A stretch of 64,000 nt of DNA, from assembly GCA_024698145.1 (NCBI GenBank), contig JAILRO010000012.1:124001-188000 (forward strand). The letters run 5' to 3'. The notes beneath the pieces are model-generated. The model was given only the letters and a program-made list of their open reading frames with translations. It ran no database searches and had not been told where the DNA came from. The number at the start of each line of letters is the position of its first letter. Position 1 is the first letter of the stretch. Made by a program: the position numbers and the translations under genes. The stretch comes from Lachnospiraceae bacterium. Its GTDB lineage: Bacteria > Bacillota > Clostridia > Lachnospirales > Lachnospiraceae. Of this stretch, positions 44,817-54,576 are shown one piece after another.

Positions 44817-46193
44817 ATGGATAATCGCGAAAATGTAAGAGAGTTGGCACTGGATGTGCTGCTTGAAACAGAAAAGAATAATATATTTGTTAAAGACGCT
44901 CTAAACAAGCAGTTATTTGCAAAGCAGTTTCTGCCAAAGGCGGATAGGGCGTTTTTGTCGCGCCTTGTTGAAGGTGTTACAGAGTATCAGATTAAATTAG
45001 ATTACATTATTGATAGTTACAGCAAGGTAAAGGCGAAAAAATGCAAACCTGTAATAAGAACTGTACTTCGCATGGGCATTTATCAGATGCTTTTTATGGA
45101 CGGAGTGCCGGATCAGGCAGCATGTAATGAGGCGGTTAAACTTGTAAGAAAAAGAGGTTTAAGCAGTCTTTCGGGATTTGTTAACGGAGTGCTTCGCAAC
45201 ATAGGACGTAACAAGGAAGATATACCTTATCCGGACAAAAACAAAGACAAAATAAAATATTATTCCGTAATGTATTCTGTGCCGGAATGGATTGTAAAGA
45301 AATATATATCATGGTTTGGAGAGGATAAGGCAGAGACTGTTCTTAAGTCTTATCTTACCGCACCGGAGCTTACAATAAGAGTCAATGACGGTATTACAGA
45401 TTCAGAGAAACTTACAGACAAGTTAACAGAAGCCGGAGTAGATGTAGCTTCCGGACACTATACGAAGGATGCACTGATTTTATCCGGAGTTAATTATGTC
45501 AAGAGACTTCCGGGCTTTGCAGAAGGTGAGTTTTTCATTCAAGATGAAAGTTCTATGTTGTTATATACTGTGTCTAATGCAGCAAAGATGTGTGATGAAA
45601 AAGACGAACCGCTTCATGTTCTTGATTTGTGCGCGGCCCCTGGTGGAAAGTGTACTCATTTTGCGCAAAAACTTGCTGACAAAGCGATAATAGATGCAAG
45701 AGATATATCAGAAAGAAAAACAGATAAAATAAAAGAAAATATTACGCGCCTTAAGTTATCCAACATTGAAGTTAGTGTGTCGGATGCACTCGTTCCAGAT
45801 GAGAGCAGACGCGAGTGGGCGGATATAGTTATAGCAGATCTTCCGTGTTCCGGACTTGGAATTATCGGAAAGAAAAATGATATCAAGTATCATGTTACAA
45901 AACAGAAAGTTCTTGAGCTTGTTAATCTTCAGAGGAATATACTAAGCAATGCAGCAGAATATGTGAAACCGGGCGGAATACTTTTATATAGTACCTGTAC
46001 GATTAATCCTGCAGAGAATAGGGATAATGCCGACTGGTTTTTGTCTCATTTTCCTTTTGAAGGTTGCGATATGAGAGAACTTGTACCTGATGAGCTAAAA
46101 AGTGTAATGGAGAATGAATACAGCTTGCAGCTTCTTCCGGGTATTTGTAAGTGTGACGGTTTTTATATTGCTAAGTTTGTCAAAAAATCATGA
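44817..46193 (+). CDS. rsmB: 16S rRNA m5C967 methyltransferase
   Basis: 458 residues: an N-terminal NusB-like RNA-binding domain (about 1-150) followed by a RsmB/NOP2 SAM methyltransferase domain. DLCAAPGGKCTHFAQKLAD is motif I; the two catalytic cysteines lie in DLPCSGLGIIGKK and LYSTCTINPAENRDN. ATG 44817. Between fmt and rlmN in the conserved order. Confidence 0.94.
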   Translation: MDNRENVRELALDVLLETEKNNIFVKDALNKQLFAKQFLPKADRAFLSRLVEGVTEYQIKLDYIIDSYSKVKAKKCKPVIRTVLRMGIYQMLFMDGVPDQAACNEAVKLVRKRGLSSLSGFVNGVLRNIGRNKEDIPYPDKNKDKIKYYSVMYSVPEWIVKKYISWFGEDKAETVLKSYLTAPELTIRVNDGITDSEKLTDKLTEAGVDVASGHYTKDALILSGVNYVKRLPGFAEGEFFIQDESSMLLYTVSNAAKMCDEKDEPLHVLDLCAAPGGKCTHFAQKLADKAIIDARDISERKTDKIKENITRLKLSNIEVSVSDALVPDESRREWADIVIADLPCSGLGIIGKKNDIKYHVTKQKVLELVNLQRNILSNAAEYVKPGGILLYSTCTINPAENRDNADWFLSHFPFEGCDMRELVPDELKSVMENEYSLQLLPGICKCDGFYIAKFVKKS

Positions 46194-46211
46194 TTTGGAA
46201 CGGATAAGATT

Positions 46212-47255
46212 ATGGATATCAAGTCAATGACGTTAGATGAATTAACAGAATACATGAAAGAACAGGGATATCAGAAATACCGCGCAAAACAGGTATATGA
46301 CTGGTGTCATGTTAAGCTTGTAAGAAGTGTCGATGAAATGACCAATATACCGAAGGACATCAAAGACTTTGTCAGAGAGGATTTCGTTTCTCTTGAAGTT
46401 GTGGAAAGGCTTGTTTCATCTGTTGACGGAACCAATAAGTTTGTGTTAAGACTTGCTGACGGCAATGTAATTGAGAGTGTATTTATGCCGTATAATCATG
46501 GTAATTCCGTATGTATATCTTCTCAGGCCGGTTGTCGTATGGGTTGTAAGTTCTGTGCGTCAACGCTCATGGGACTTGAAAGGAATTTAACAGCATCGGA
46601 AATGCTTGATCAGATTTATGTAATAGAAAAGATATTAGGACAAAGGGTGTCAAATGTTGTAGTAATGGGGACGGGAGAACCGCTTGACAACTATGACAAT
46701 CTTTTGAAGTTTATAAGAATATTAACTGACGAAAACGGACTTAATATAAGTCAAAGAAATATAACGGTTTCAAGTTGCGGACTTGTGCCGGAGATAAAAC
46801 GTCTGGCAAAAGAGCATCTTACAATTACTTTTGCATTGTCACTTCATGCAGCAACGGATGAAAGAAGACGTGAGTTGATGCCGATTGCCAACAAGTATTC
46901 AATTGATGAAGTACTTGATGCGTGCAAGTATTATTTTTATGAGACAGGAAGAAGGGTAACCTTTGAATATTCGCTTGTTGCCGGTCAAAATGATACCGAA
47001 AATGATGCGAAATTATTAGGACAATTACTAAAAGGTTTTCCTTGTCATGTTAATCTTATTCCGGTTAACCCTATAAAAGAGCGGGATTATAAGAAAGCAG
47101 ACAGGAAATCTATTGAAAAGTTTAAAGTTTTGCTTGAAAAAAATGCAATAAATGTTACTATTAGAAGGAGTATGGGCAAAGATATTGATGCTGCCTGCGG
47201 ACAGCTTCGTAAGGCCTATATTGAGAAAGAAACCGGGGAAGGGGGTTTTCGATGA
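46212..47255 (+). CDS. rlmN: 23S rRNA/tRNA adenine-C2 methyltransferase RlmN
   Basis: Radical-SAM enzyme that methylates A2503 of 23S rRNA and A37 of some tRNAs. 347 residues. The radical-SAM cluster motif is CRMGCKFC (around residue 110), followed by VVMGTGEPLDNYDN, and the C-terminal catalytic Cys in DIDAACGQLR. ATG 46212. Its stop overlaps the phosphatase start (ATGA). Confidence 0.95.
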   Translation: MDIKSMTLDELTEYMKEQGYQKYRAKQVYDWCHVKLVRSVDEMTNIPKDIKDFVREDFVSLEVVERLVSSVDGTNKFVLRLADGNVIESVFMPYNHGNSVCISSQAGCRMGCKFCASTLMGLERNLTASEMLDQIYVIEKILGQRVSNVVVMGTGEPLDNYDNLLKFIRILTDENGLNISQRNITVSSCGLVPEIKRLAKEHLTITFALSLHAATDERRRELMPIANKYSIDEVLDACKYYFYETGRRVTFEYSLVAGQNDTENDAKLLGQLLKGFPCHVNLIPVNPIKERDYKKADRKSIEKFKVLLEKNAINVTIRRSMGKDIDAACGQLRKAYIEKETGEGGFR

Positions 47256-47986
47256 TATCATATGGAAAAACTGATATTGGAATGTGCAGAAGCATGAACC
47301 AGGATTGCATATTCTTTTCCGATAAAAGCATCGGTAATCTTCCGAACCTGTATATAGTTGCAGACGGTATGGGTGGCCATAAGGCAGGAGATTACGCTTC
47401 ATCACATGCGGTTGAATGGTTTGTCGAGTATGTGAAAGAGTGTGAATATGCTAATCCCATTACAATATTAAAGACAGGAATTACCAAAGTGAATGACAGC
47501 TTGTTCCAGCTATCATCGGAACGCAATGAACTGCGAGGAATGGGTACAACATTTGTCGTCGCGGTAATAGTCAACGGTAAACTTATAGTTTCCAACATAG
47601 GCGACAGCAGATTGTATGTAATTGGTGAAGATATAAGGCAAATAACCCTGGATCATTCATTGGTTGAGGAACTTATAAGAACAGGACAACTTGAAAGAAG
47701 AAAAGTAAGATTTCATCCGGAGAAGAATATTATTACAAGAGCTTTAGGAACTGCAAAAGAAGCGGTGCCGGATTTCTTCGAGGTAGAATTAGAGAAACAT
47801 GATAAGGTGCTGCTTTGTTCGGACGGATTGACGAATATGGTAGAGGATGATGAGATAGCATCAATAATTAACAGAGAAAAGCATGCAGATAAGATGTGTG
47901 ACCTGTTAATTGAAAGAGCTAATTATTATGGCGGAAAAGACAATATAGGCGTTGTAGTTGTAGAGCAAACTGTAAATGAGGTGTAA
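47252..47986 (+). CDS. stp: PP2C-family Ser/Thr protein phosphatase
   Basis: Metal-dependent phosphatase that counters the adjacent PrkC kinase. 244 residues. Motifs: SMNQDCIFFSD, VADGMGGHKAGDYAS, MGTTFVVAVI, NIGDSRLYVI, LLCSDGLTNMVEDDE and GGKDNIGVVVV, covering the metal-binding aspartates. The ATG overlaps the rlmN stop; the gene ends four bases before the prkC start codon. Confidence 0.94.
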   Translation: MISYGKTDIGMCRSMNQDCIFFSDKSIGNLPNLYIVADGMGGHKAGDYASSHAVEWFVEYVKECEYANPITILKTGITKVNDSLFQLSSERNELRGMGTTFVVAVIVNGKLIVSNIGDSRLYVIGEDIRQITLDHSLVEELIRTGQLERRKVRFHPEKNIITRALGTAKEAVPDFFEVELEKHDKVLLCSDGLTNMVEDDEIASIINREKHADKMCDLLIERANYYGGKDNIGVVVVEQTVNEV

Positions 47987-47990
47987 GGAT

Positions 47991-50141
47991 ATGTTTGAAG
48001 CGGGAATGATAATTCAGAATAGATACGAAATAGCAGAGGAGATTGGATCGGGAGGAATGTCCGTTGTATATAAGGCAATGGATCATGTACTTAATCGTTA
48101 TATTGCGATGAAGGTATTAAAGCCGGAGTTTTCCGACGACAAGAGCTTTGTTACAAAGTTCCGTATGGAAGCACAGTCGGCAGCCGGTCTTTCACATCCG
48201 AATATTGTTAATGTATTTGATGTAGGAGAGGAAAGCGGATATTACTATATCGTAATGGAGCTTGTTGAGGGTATAACCCTTAAGGAATATATCCAGCAGA
48301 ACGGAAGACTTAACTATGCTACTGCGTTGGATTTTATTATTCAGATTTGTTCAGGTATCGAAGTGGCTCACGAACATCATACGATACACAGAGATATCAA
48401 ACCACAGAATATTATTGTATCAAAGAATGGTACACTTAAGGTGACAGACTTTGGTATTGCCAAGGCAGCAACTTCCAATACAGTTGCTTCAAGTGCTATG
48501 GGTAGTGTTCATTACATATCACCGGAGCAGGCAAGAGGAGGTTTCTCTGATGAGCGTTCCGACATTTACTCACTCGGTATTACTCTTTATGAGATGCTTA
48601 CAGGAAGAGTTCCTTTTGAAGGTGAGAACAATGTAACTGTAGCGCTCATGCATATTCAGAGTGAGATAATTCCACCTAGAGAGTACTATCCGGATATTCC
48701 GTACGGACTTGAGAGAATTGTACTTAAGGCTACGCAGAAGAAGCCTGAACAGAGATATCTTACAACCAATGCTATGCTTTCTGATTTGAAGAAGATTGCA
48801 ATGGATCCTAATGCAGAGGTTGGAGTTCCAAGTTCAATGCTTTCCAATAATGCTCCGACAATACAGATTTCAACAGATGAACTTGCTGCAATTAACAGTG
48901 CGGCGGGAGATCCTCAGGGAGTATCTGTGTTCCCGGTTAATCAAAGAAGAACCGAATTAGAGGAAGCTAAAGAAGCGCTAGATAGTTTATATGGCGATGA
49001 TTATCCATATGATGAAGATGACGAGGATGATGAACCGCTTTATGATGAAAAGAATGAAGATGAGCTTGATCCGAAGATGGAGAAGGCTATAACAATTGGT
49101 GCGATTGTTGCGACCTGTCTTATTGGTATAATAATTATTGTTGCCATAATTTCAATTACAGGTGTGTTTAAGAAGAATAAGAAACCGACAACAACAGAAG
49201 AGGCGACAACAACAGAAGCTGTATCTAACAAGATGCCTGACCTTGTAGGAATGGATGAAGAAGAGGCAATCAAAGAACTTGATGCACTCAAAGTGGCATA
49301 TGTCATTGAGCGTGATTATACAGAGCTTTATGACGAGGGTAAGGTTGCAGAGCAGAGTATTTCAGCAGGTTCAGTTCTTACAGAAGATGACAAGGTTACT
49401 CTTGTTATAAGTAAGGGTAAGAAAATGGCAAACGTGCCGGATGTTGTATCAAAGAGTTCGGATGATGCCAAGAGCATTCTTGAAGCTGCCGGATTTAAGG
49501 TAGAAATTGATGAGGAATATGACGAAGAGGTTGAAGAAGGTAAGGTTGTAAGCCAGACACCGGATGCCAGTGCAAGTGCTGCAGAAGGTTCAACCGTTAC
49601 TATAGTTGTAAGTAAGGGCGAGGAAGTTAAGGTGGCGAAGGTTCCTGATCTTAAGAAGAAGACAGTTACCGAGGCAGAGGCTGCGCTTTCGGAAGTTAAG
49701 CTTAAGTTAGGTAACGTTACTCAGGAATACAGTGATTCCGTTAAGGAAGGACAGGTTATTTCTCAGAGTATAGCAGAGGGAACCGAGGTTAAGGAAGATA
49801 CTTCGATAGATATCACAATCAGTAAGGGTAAAAAGCCTGTTAAGACAAGTTATTCAGCTTCTTTCTCAGGTTCAATAAGCAATTCAAGTTATGCATTCCC
49901 TGAAGGCAAACTTGTTAAGATTACGGTTACTCTTAAGGTTGGAGATTCATCATACAATATTGTAAATGACTGGTATGATGAGGCAAGCTTGCCGCTTGAC
50001 GGTACTGCATTTGCTTCATGTGAAATACCAAGCAAGGATAATATAAGTCTTGTGTATAGTGTACAGGATGATGCAGGTAATGATATTACAGCAAGCTTCT
50101 CATCATCGCTTCAGGCTAAGCTTAAGGTGGTGGAACACTAA
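47991..50141 (+). CDS. prkC: PASTA-domain Ser/Thr protein kinase
   Basis: Membrane kinase that senses muropeptides or lipid II through PASTA domains; in Bacillus it also acts in spore germination. 716 residues: a kinase domain (IGSGGMSVVYKAMD, invariant Lys in AMKVL, HRDIKPQN, DFGIAKA); an acidic linker; one membrane helix near 365-388; three PASTA repeats (about 413-477, 478-545 and 546-615), each ending in a SKGKK/SKGEE signature; and a C-terminal Ser-rich beta domain. The start is ATG 47991 after TAAGGA; a longer frame overlaps stp. Confidence 0.95.
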   Translation: MFEAGMIIQNRYEIAEEIGSGGMSVVYKAMDHVLNRYIAMKVLKPEFSDDKSFVTKFRMEAQSAAGLSHPNIVNVFDVGEESGYYYIVMELVEGITLKEYIQQNGRLNYATALDFIIQICSGIEVAHEHHTIHRDIKPQNIIVSKNGTLKVTDFGIAKAATSNTVASSAMGSVHYISPEQARGGFSDERSDIYSLGITLYEMLTGRVPFEGENNVTVALMHIQSEIIPPREYYPDIPYGLERIVLKATQKKPEQRYLTTNAMLSDLKKIAMDPNAEVGVPSSMLSNNAPTIQISTDELAAINSAAGDPQGVSVFPVNQRRTELEEAKEALDSLYGDDYPYDEDDEDDEPLYDEKNEDELDPKMEKAITIGAIVATCLIGIIIIVAIISITGVFKKNKKPTTTEEATTTEAVSNKMPDLVGMDEEEAIKELDALKVAYVIERDYTELYDEGKVAEQSISAGSVLTEDDKVTLVISKGKKMANVPDVVSKSSDDAKSILEAAGFKVEIDEEYDEEVEEGKVVSQTPDASASAAEGSTVTIVVSKGEEVKVAKVPDLKKKTVTEAEAALSEVKLKLGNVTQEYSDSVKEGQVISQSIAEGTEVKEDTSIDITISKGKKPVKTSYSASFSGSISNSSYAFPEGKLVKITVTLKVGDSSYNIVNDWYDEASLPLDGTAFASCEIPSKDNISLVYSVQDDAGNDITASFSSSLQAKLKVVEH

Positions 50142-50144
50142 TTT

Positions 50145-51020
50145 ATGCAGGGTAAGATTATCAAAGGTATTGCGGGCTTCTATTATGTGTATTCAAAAGG
50201 AGCTACCTATGAGTGCAAGGCGAAAGGTATCTTTCGTAAGAATAAGCAAAAACCGCTTGTAGGTGATGATGTTAAGTTTGATGTGTTAAACGAAGAAGAC
50301 AAGATTGGCAGTATAGAAGAAATCTTGGAAAGACATAGCAAACTTATTCGCCCGGCTGTCGCTAATGTAGATCAAGCACTTGTTGTGTTTGCAATCAAAG
50401 AGCCGGATCCTAACTTGAACCTGCTTGACAGATTTCTGATTGTAATGAAACAACAGAATGTTCCTACAGTTATTTGTTTTAACAAGTCAGATATAGCGTC
50501 AGAGGAAGATTTTGCTGAATATAAGAATATATACGAGGCTGCAGGTTACAAGGTTATTTCGACAAGTGCTCATTGCAATGAAGGAATAGATGAGATAAAG
50601 GAAGTTCTTTCAGGAAAGATTACAACACTTGCAGGGCCTTCCGGTGTGGGCAAATCGTCCATCATGAATATACTTAATCCATCAGCTAATATGGATACAG
50701 GAGAAATTAGCCGTAAGATAATGCGCGGAAAACATACAACGAGACATTCTGAACTTATTCCGATATCGGATGATACTTATCTTATGGATACGCCGGGATT
50801 TAGTAATATATACCTTGATAATATTGAAGCTGAAGAGCTGAAAGATTTTTACAGTGAGTTTGTTAAGTTTGAGCCTTACTGTAAGTTCGCCGGATGTAAT
50901 CACATTGGCGAGAAAGAGTGCGGTGTACGTGATGCCGTAGCTGATGGAGAATTATCAGAGAAAAGATATGATAATTACAAACTATTCTTTGAGGAAATCA
51001 AAGATCGTCGCAAATATTAA
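50145..51020 (+). CDS. rsgA: Ribosome small-subunit GTPase RsgA
   Basis: Circularly permuted GTPase of late 30S maturation. 291 residues: N-terminal OB-fold (QGKIIKGIAGFYYV), then the permuted G motifs in order G4 CFNKSD, G1 GPSGVGKSSIMN, G3 DTPGFSN, and a C-terminal zinc knuckle (CKFAGCNHIGEKEC). ATG 50145, three bases after prkC. Conserved with rpe and thiN. Confidence 0.96.
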   Translation: MQGKIIKGIAGFYYVYSKGATYECKAKGIFRKNKQKPLVGDDVKFDVLNEEDKIGSIEEILERHSKLIRPAVANVDQALVVFAIKEPDPNLNLLDRFLIVMKQQNVPTVICFNKSDIASEEDFAEYKNIYEAAGYKVISTSAHCNEGIDEIKEVLSGKITTLAGPSGVGKSSIMNILNPSANMDTGEISRKIMRGKHTTRHSELIPISDDTYLMDTPGFSNIYLDNIEAEELKDFYSEFVKFEPYCKFAGCNHIGEKECGVRDAVADGELSEKRYDNYKLFFEEIKDRRKY

Positions 51021-51043
51021 AAGTAACAGAAAAGAGGAAAACT

Positions 51044-51697
51044 ATGAATTATTTATCACCATCGATTCTTGCAGCTGATTTTTCAAAACTGGATGCAGAG
51101 ATAAGTGCAGCAACAGATGCAGGAGCGAATTGGATTCATTTAGATGTTATGGATGGCGCATTTGTTCCTAACATTTCATTTGGAATACCGGTTATCAAGT
51201 CTCTTCGAAAGGTTACTGATGCGTTATTTGACGTTCATTTGATGATAAATGAACCAATAAGATATATAGAGGCTTTTGCGGATGCCGGTGCAGATTTGAT
51301 AACCATTCACTATGAGGCATGTGAGGACGTTGTTGCAACTGTTGATGCAATACATGCGCTTGGCAAGAAAGCCGGAGTTGCAATCAGTCCGGATACAGAC
51401 GTTGCTGTTGTAAAAGAACTTATCCCGCAGTGTGAAATGATTCTTATTATGAGTGTATATCCGGGATTTGGCGGACAGAAATACATTGAGGCAACATATG
51501 AGAAGATTGAAGCAGTAAGAGGCATGATGATAGAGGCATCAAAGCCTAACATGTATCTTGAGGTAGATGGCGGCATTGACAGCAATAATATTGACAAAGT
51601 TAAGGATGCAGGAGCTAATGTTTTTGTTGCCGGTTCATCTGTATTTCGCGGTGATATCGGAGCTAATGTACGCGAGCTTTATGCAATTATCGGATAG
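51044..51697 (+). CDS. rpe: Ribulose-phosphate 3-epimerase
   Basis: Interconverts ribulose 5-phosphate and xylulose 5-phosphate. 217-residue TIM barrel: LSPSILAADFSKLD, IHLDVMDGAFVPN, DVHLMI, IMSVYPGFGGQKYIE and EVDGGIDSNNI, carrying the catalytic Asp pair and metal ligands. ATG 51044 follows GAGGA. Confidence 0.96.
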   Translation: MNYLSPSILAADFSKLDAEISAATDAGANWIHLDVMDGAFVPNISFGIPVIKSLRKVTDALFDVHLMINEPIRYIEAFADAGADLITIHYEACEDVVATVDAIHALGKKAGVAISPDTDVAVVKELIPQCEMILIMSVYPGFGGQKYIEATYEKIEAVRGMMIEASKPNMYLEVDGGIDSNNIDKVKDAGANVFVAGSSVFRGDIGANVRELYAIIG

Positions 51698-51714
51698 TCG
51701 GAAAGCAGGAGATT

Positions 51715-52395
51715 ATGAAGCACATTGTAATTATTACCGGTGGAAGTATTGATACTGATTATGCAAAGGAATATATTAAGACCTTATCATACGATAAGGT
51801 CTTTGCTGTTGATAAAGGTCTTAATTATGCCAAAGAGATGGGTATTGTACCGGATGTTATAATGGGAGACTTTGATTCGGTTGATAATACAGTGCTTGAT
51901 GAGTATAAGAAATTAGCCACAGATAATAAATTGATTATGGAAAGCTTTCCGGTTATGAAGGACGCAACGGATACGGAACTTGCAATCGATAAGGCGATAG
52001 AAACGGGCGCAACACACATAACCATTCTAGGCGCTACAGGAGGAGCTAGAATTGACCATATGCTTGGAAATATAAGTCTGCTTAAGAAAATCTTTGATAA
52101 GAATGTAAAAGGGGTTATGGTTGACTCACATAACAGAATTAGATATGTATGTGCAGATGTGTCACCGGTTGACGTTTCCATAGAGAAAGATAGTGCATAC
52201 GATTATCGTTACTTATCATTTATTGTTTTGTCAAAAGAATTGAGTGGGCTTACACTTTCGAAAGTTGCATATCCGGTAGATAACATAACGGTACCTTGTG
52301 GAACAAGTTATCTTGTAAGTAACGAGATAAATGATAAAGCTGCCCGAATCCACATTGGGAAAGGAGCAGCTCTAATAATTGAAAGTAAAGAATGA
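51715..52395 (+). CDS. thiN: Thiamine pyrophosphokinase
   Basis: Converts thiamine to thiamine diphosphate. 226 residues with the family motif VDKGLNYAKEMGIVPDVIMG and DFDSVD at about residue 50-55, DATDTELAIDKAI, ILGATGGARIDHMLGN. ATG 51715 follows GCAGGAG. It ends two bases before the stop of the convergent transporter gene, and its probable terminator lies inside that gene. Confidence 0.93.
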   Translation: MKHIVIITGGSIDTDYAKEYIKTLSYDKVFAVDKGLNYAKEMGIVPDVIMGDFDSVDNTVLDEYKKLATDNKLIMESFPVMKDATDTELAIDKAIETGATHITILGATGGARIDHMLGNISLLKKIFDKNVKGVMVDSHNRIRYVCADVSPVDVSIEKDSAYDYRYLSFIVLSKELSGLTLSKVAYPVDNITVPCGTSYLVSNEINDKAARIHIGKGAALIIESKE

Positions 52396-52397
52396 AA

Positions 52398-54434
52398 TTA
52401 TTTCTTTCTATTTGATTTTTTAGCAGTTGAGTTGTCTTTATCAACTGCTTTTTTGTTGTCTTTTGAAGCAGCCTTATCGTCAGATTTTGCTTTATCGTTA
52501 GACTTGTTTTTGTCGGATTTCTTGTCGGAGAGTTTCGCTTTGATTTTATCTGAAGGTTTGTTGAGCTGTTTGCTTTTCTCCTTCTTCTTATCCTCGAACT
52601 CTTCCTTGTGTTCTTCTCTGTATTTCTGTTCTGCCTCAAGCGATTGTTTCTCGTTAATAACAGGTGAGATATATTGCATCTCATAGTAATGAACAAGAGC
52701 CTTGTATTCCTCACTGAAATTATCATTTGTATGACCGTGCATCTCGTCGAAGTTCTTATCGTTTTCAACACGCTTAACAATATGAAGTGAAACGTTGGCA
52801 CAGTGTGAAGATATTCTTTCGTAACTTGTTACAAGGTCAACAAGTGAGATACCACCTGCAATACCGCATATACCTTCCTGAAGTCGCTCAACGTGATGCG
52901 TCTTGATTATTTCTTTGAGTCGATCAATAGTTTCAGCCATTGGCTCTATTCTTGCAGCAGTTGAAGCGTCGTTGTTTTTGAAACATTCAAATGTTGTCTT
53001 TAAGATGTTATCAACTGCGCTTGTGATTGTATCAATCTCAAAATGACCGGCAGGAGAGAAGTTAATATTCTGTTCATTCTTATCCTGTGCCACGTAGAAG
53101 ATGTTCATACAATGGTCGCCCATACGCTCAAAATCACTTATTGAATTAAGTATTTCCGAAACTACAAAACGGTTATCTTTAGATAATCTCTTGGAGTTGA
53201 TTTTAACAATATATGTAGATAATGCACTTTCGCATCGATCAATGAAGTTCTCATTCTCTTCAAGTTCCGTTAACTTGGTTGGATCATAATTATAAATAAG
53301 ACTTGTTGAAATCTGATAGTTCTCATATATTGCATCTGCCATAGCTGATATAACGTGCTTACATTGTTCAAGCGCTATAGTCGGAGTATTAAGCAACATG
53401 TCATCAAGAACAGCAAGTTCTTTGTCAGATTTAGAAGCCTCGTCATCACCTATAATCTTAGCTGTAAGATTGCTTATCTTTTGACTGAACGGTAAGAGGA
53501 TAATACTTGTAAGCAAGTTGAAAAGCAAATGTATATTGGCTATACCACCTCTGTTAATTGAGTCGTTCCAGAAACCAATTCCAACAGTATAGTAGATTGA
53601 ATAAATAACTGTCGAGAAGATGATTGCTCCAAAAAGATTAAACAAAATATATGCAAGTACGAGACGCTTTGACTTCTTATTTCCACCGATACCGCCGAGT
53701 ATCGTTGTCATACATTTACCTAAATTAGCACCTACCAGTATAGGAAATGCTGATGCATAAGTGACGCTTCCTGTTGCGGATAATGCCTGAAGAATACCGA
53801 TAGAAGCGTTAGAACTCTGAATTAATACTGTAATTACAAGTCCAACAAGAATACCAATAAATGGATTATTAAATGATACAAATGCTTTCTGGAAGGCGGG
53901 TGAATCCTTAAGAGGTGCAAACACAGCCTCCATTGTTGTCATTCCGTAGAAAAGGATTCCGAAACCAACCAATATTCCTGCGGATTGTTTTGCTTTCTTA
54001 TTCTTGGTAAACAATACGATGAAAGCGCCGATACCTACGAGCATTGGTGCAAATGCAGCCGGCTTGATAAGCTGAACAATTATATTATCAGAACCCAAAT
54101 CACCAAGTCGAAGAATCTGTGCGGTTACTGTACTACCTACGTTAGCACCCATGATAACCGGAATGGCCTGTACAAGTTTCATAATGCCGGCATTAACAAA
54201 ACCAATAAGCATGATTGTTGTTGCGGCTGAACTTTGTATAATGGCAGCAACACCGGTACCAAGTCCCCAGCCTTTGATATATCCTGCAGCTTTGTTTTTA
54301 CCTGTGGTTAATTTTTCTAGGATTTTCTCAAGGCCTGAGCCTGCGAGTTTTTCAAGAGAGGACCCCATAAGACTCATTCCGTATAAGAATAATCCTATGC
54401 CCCCTAAAAGTTTTAATATTGATAGAATATCCAT
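52398..54434 (-). CDS. Na/phosphate cotransporter (NptA/PNaS family) with C-terminal PhoU-like domain
   Basis: 678 residues. The N-terminal half has about nine membrane helices with the duplicated family motif: GVAAIIQSSAATTIMLIGF, then VLIQSSNASIGILQALS. MGANVGSTVTAQIL is also typical. Residues about 340-590 form a PhoU-like helical domain (SDFERMGDHCMNIFY). The last ~60 residues are an extreme Lys/Asp/Ser-rich low-complexity tail absent from most relatives. The gene is convergent to thiN. The 3' coding end carries the hairpin that works as the thiN terminator on the other strand. Confidence 0.9.
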   Translation of the reverse strand: MDILSILKLLGGIGLFLYGMSLMGSSLEKLAGSGLEKILEKLTTGKNKAAGYIKGWGLGTGVAAIIQSSAATTIMLIGFVNAGIMKLVQAIPVIMGANVGSTVTAQILRLGDLGSDNIIVQLIKPAAFAPMLVGIGAFIVLFTKNKKAKQSAGILVGFGILFYGMTTMEAVFAPLKDSPAFQKAFVSFNNPFIGILVGLVITVLIQSSNASIGILQALSATGSVTYASAFPILVGANLGKCMTTILGGIGGNKKSKRLVLAYILFNLFGAIIFSTVIYSIYYTVGIGFWNDSINRGGIANIHLLFNLLTSIILLPFSQKISNLTAKIIGDDEASKSDKELAVLDDMLLNTPTIALEQCKHVISAMADAIYENYQISTSLIYNYDPTKLTELEENENFIDRCESALSTYIVKINSKRLSKDNRFVVSEILNSISDFERMGDHCMNIFYVAQDKNEQNINFSPAGHFEIDTITSAVDNILKTTFECFKNNDASTAARIEPMAETIDRLKEIIKTHHVERLQEGICGIAGGISLVDLVTSYERISSHCANVSLHIVKRVENDKNFDEMHGHTNDNFSEEYKALVHYYEMQYISPVINEKQSLEAEQKYREEHKEEFEDKKKEKSKQLNKPSDKIKAKLSDKKSDKNKSNDKAKSDDKAASKDNKKAVDKDNSTAKKSNRKK
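52422..52454 (+). terminator. thiN terminator embedded in the convergent transporter CDS
   Basis: Perfect 9-bp stem AGCAGTTGA / TCAACTGCT and a run of T on the plus strand. No T run is found on the minus strand, so it serves thiN. It overlaps the codons of the Lys-rich tail of the transporter. Confidence 0.75.
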
Positions 54435-54515
54435 AACGATATATCCTCCGCCTCATTAGTATAACCATATCTTCACAATTATAGAATGTTTTATGGTTTT
54501 TGTCACTAATATTTT

Positions 54516-54544
54516 TTGCATTTTATCATTCTTTGTGGTAATAT
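54516..54544 (+). promoter_or_regulatory. Probable promoter for putP
   Basis: TTGCAT (54516-54521), 17-bp spacer ending TGG, TAATAT (54539-54544), about 35 bp before the putP start. The -10 match is only moderate. Confidence 0.45.
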
Positions 54545-54576
54545 TATCCATGATTTTTTTTATAAGGAGATTTGAC

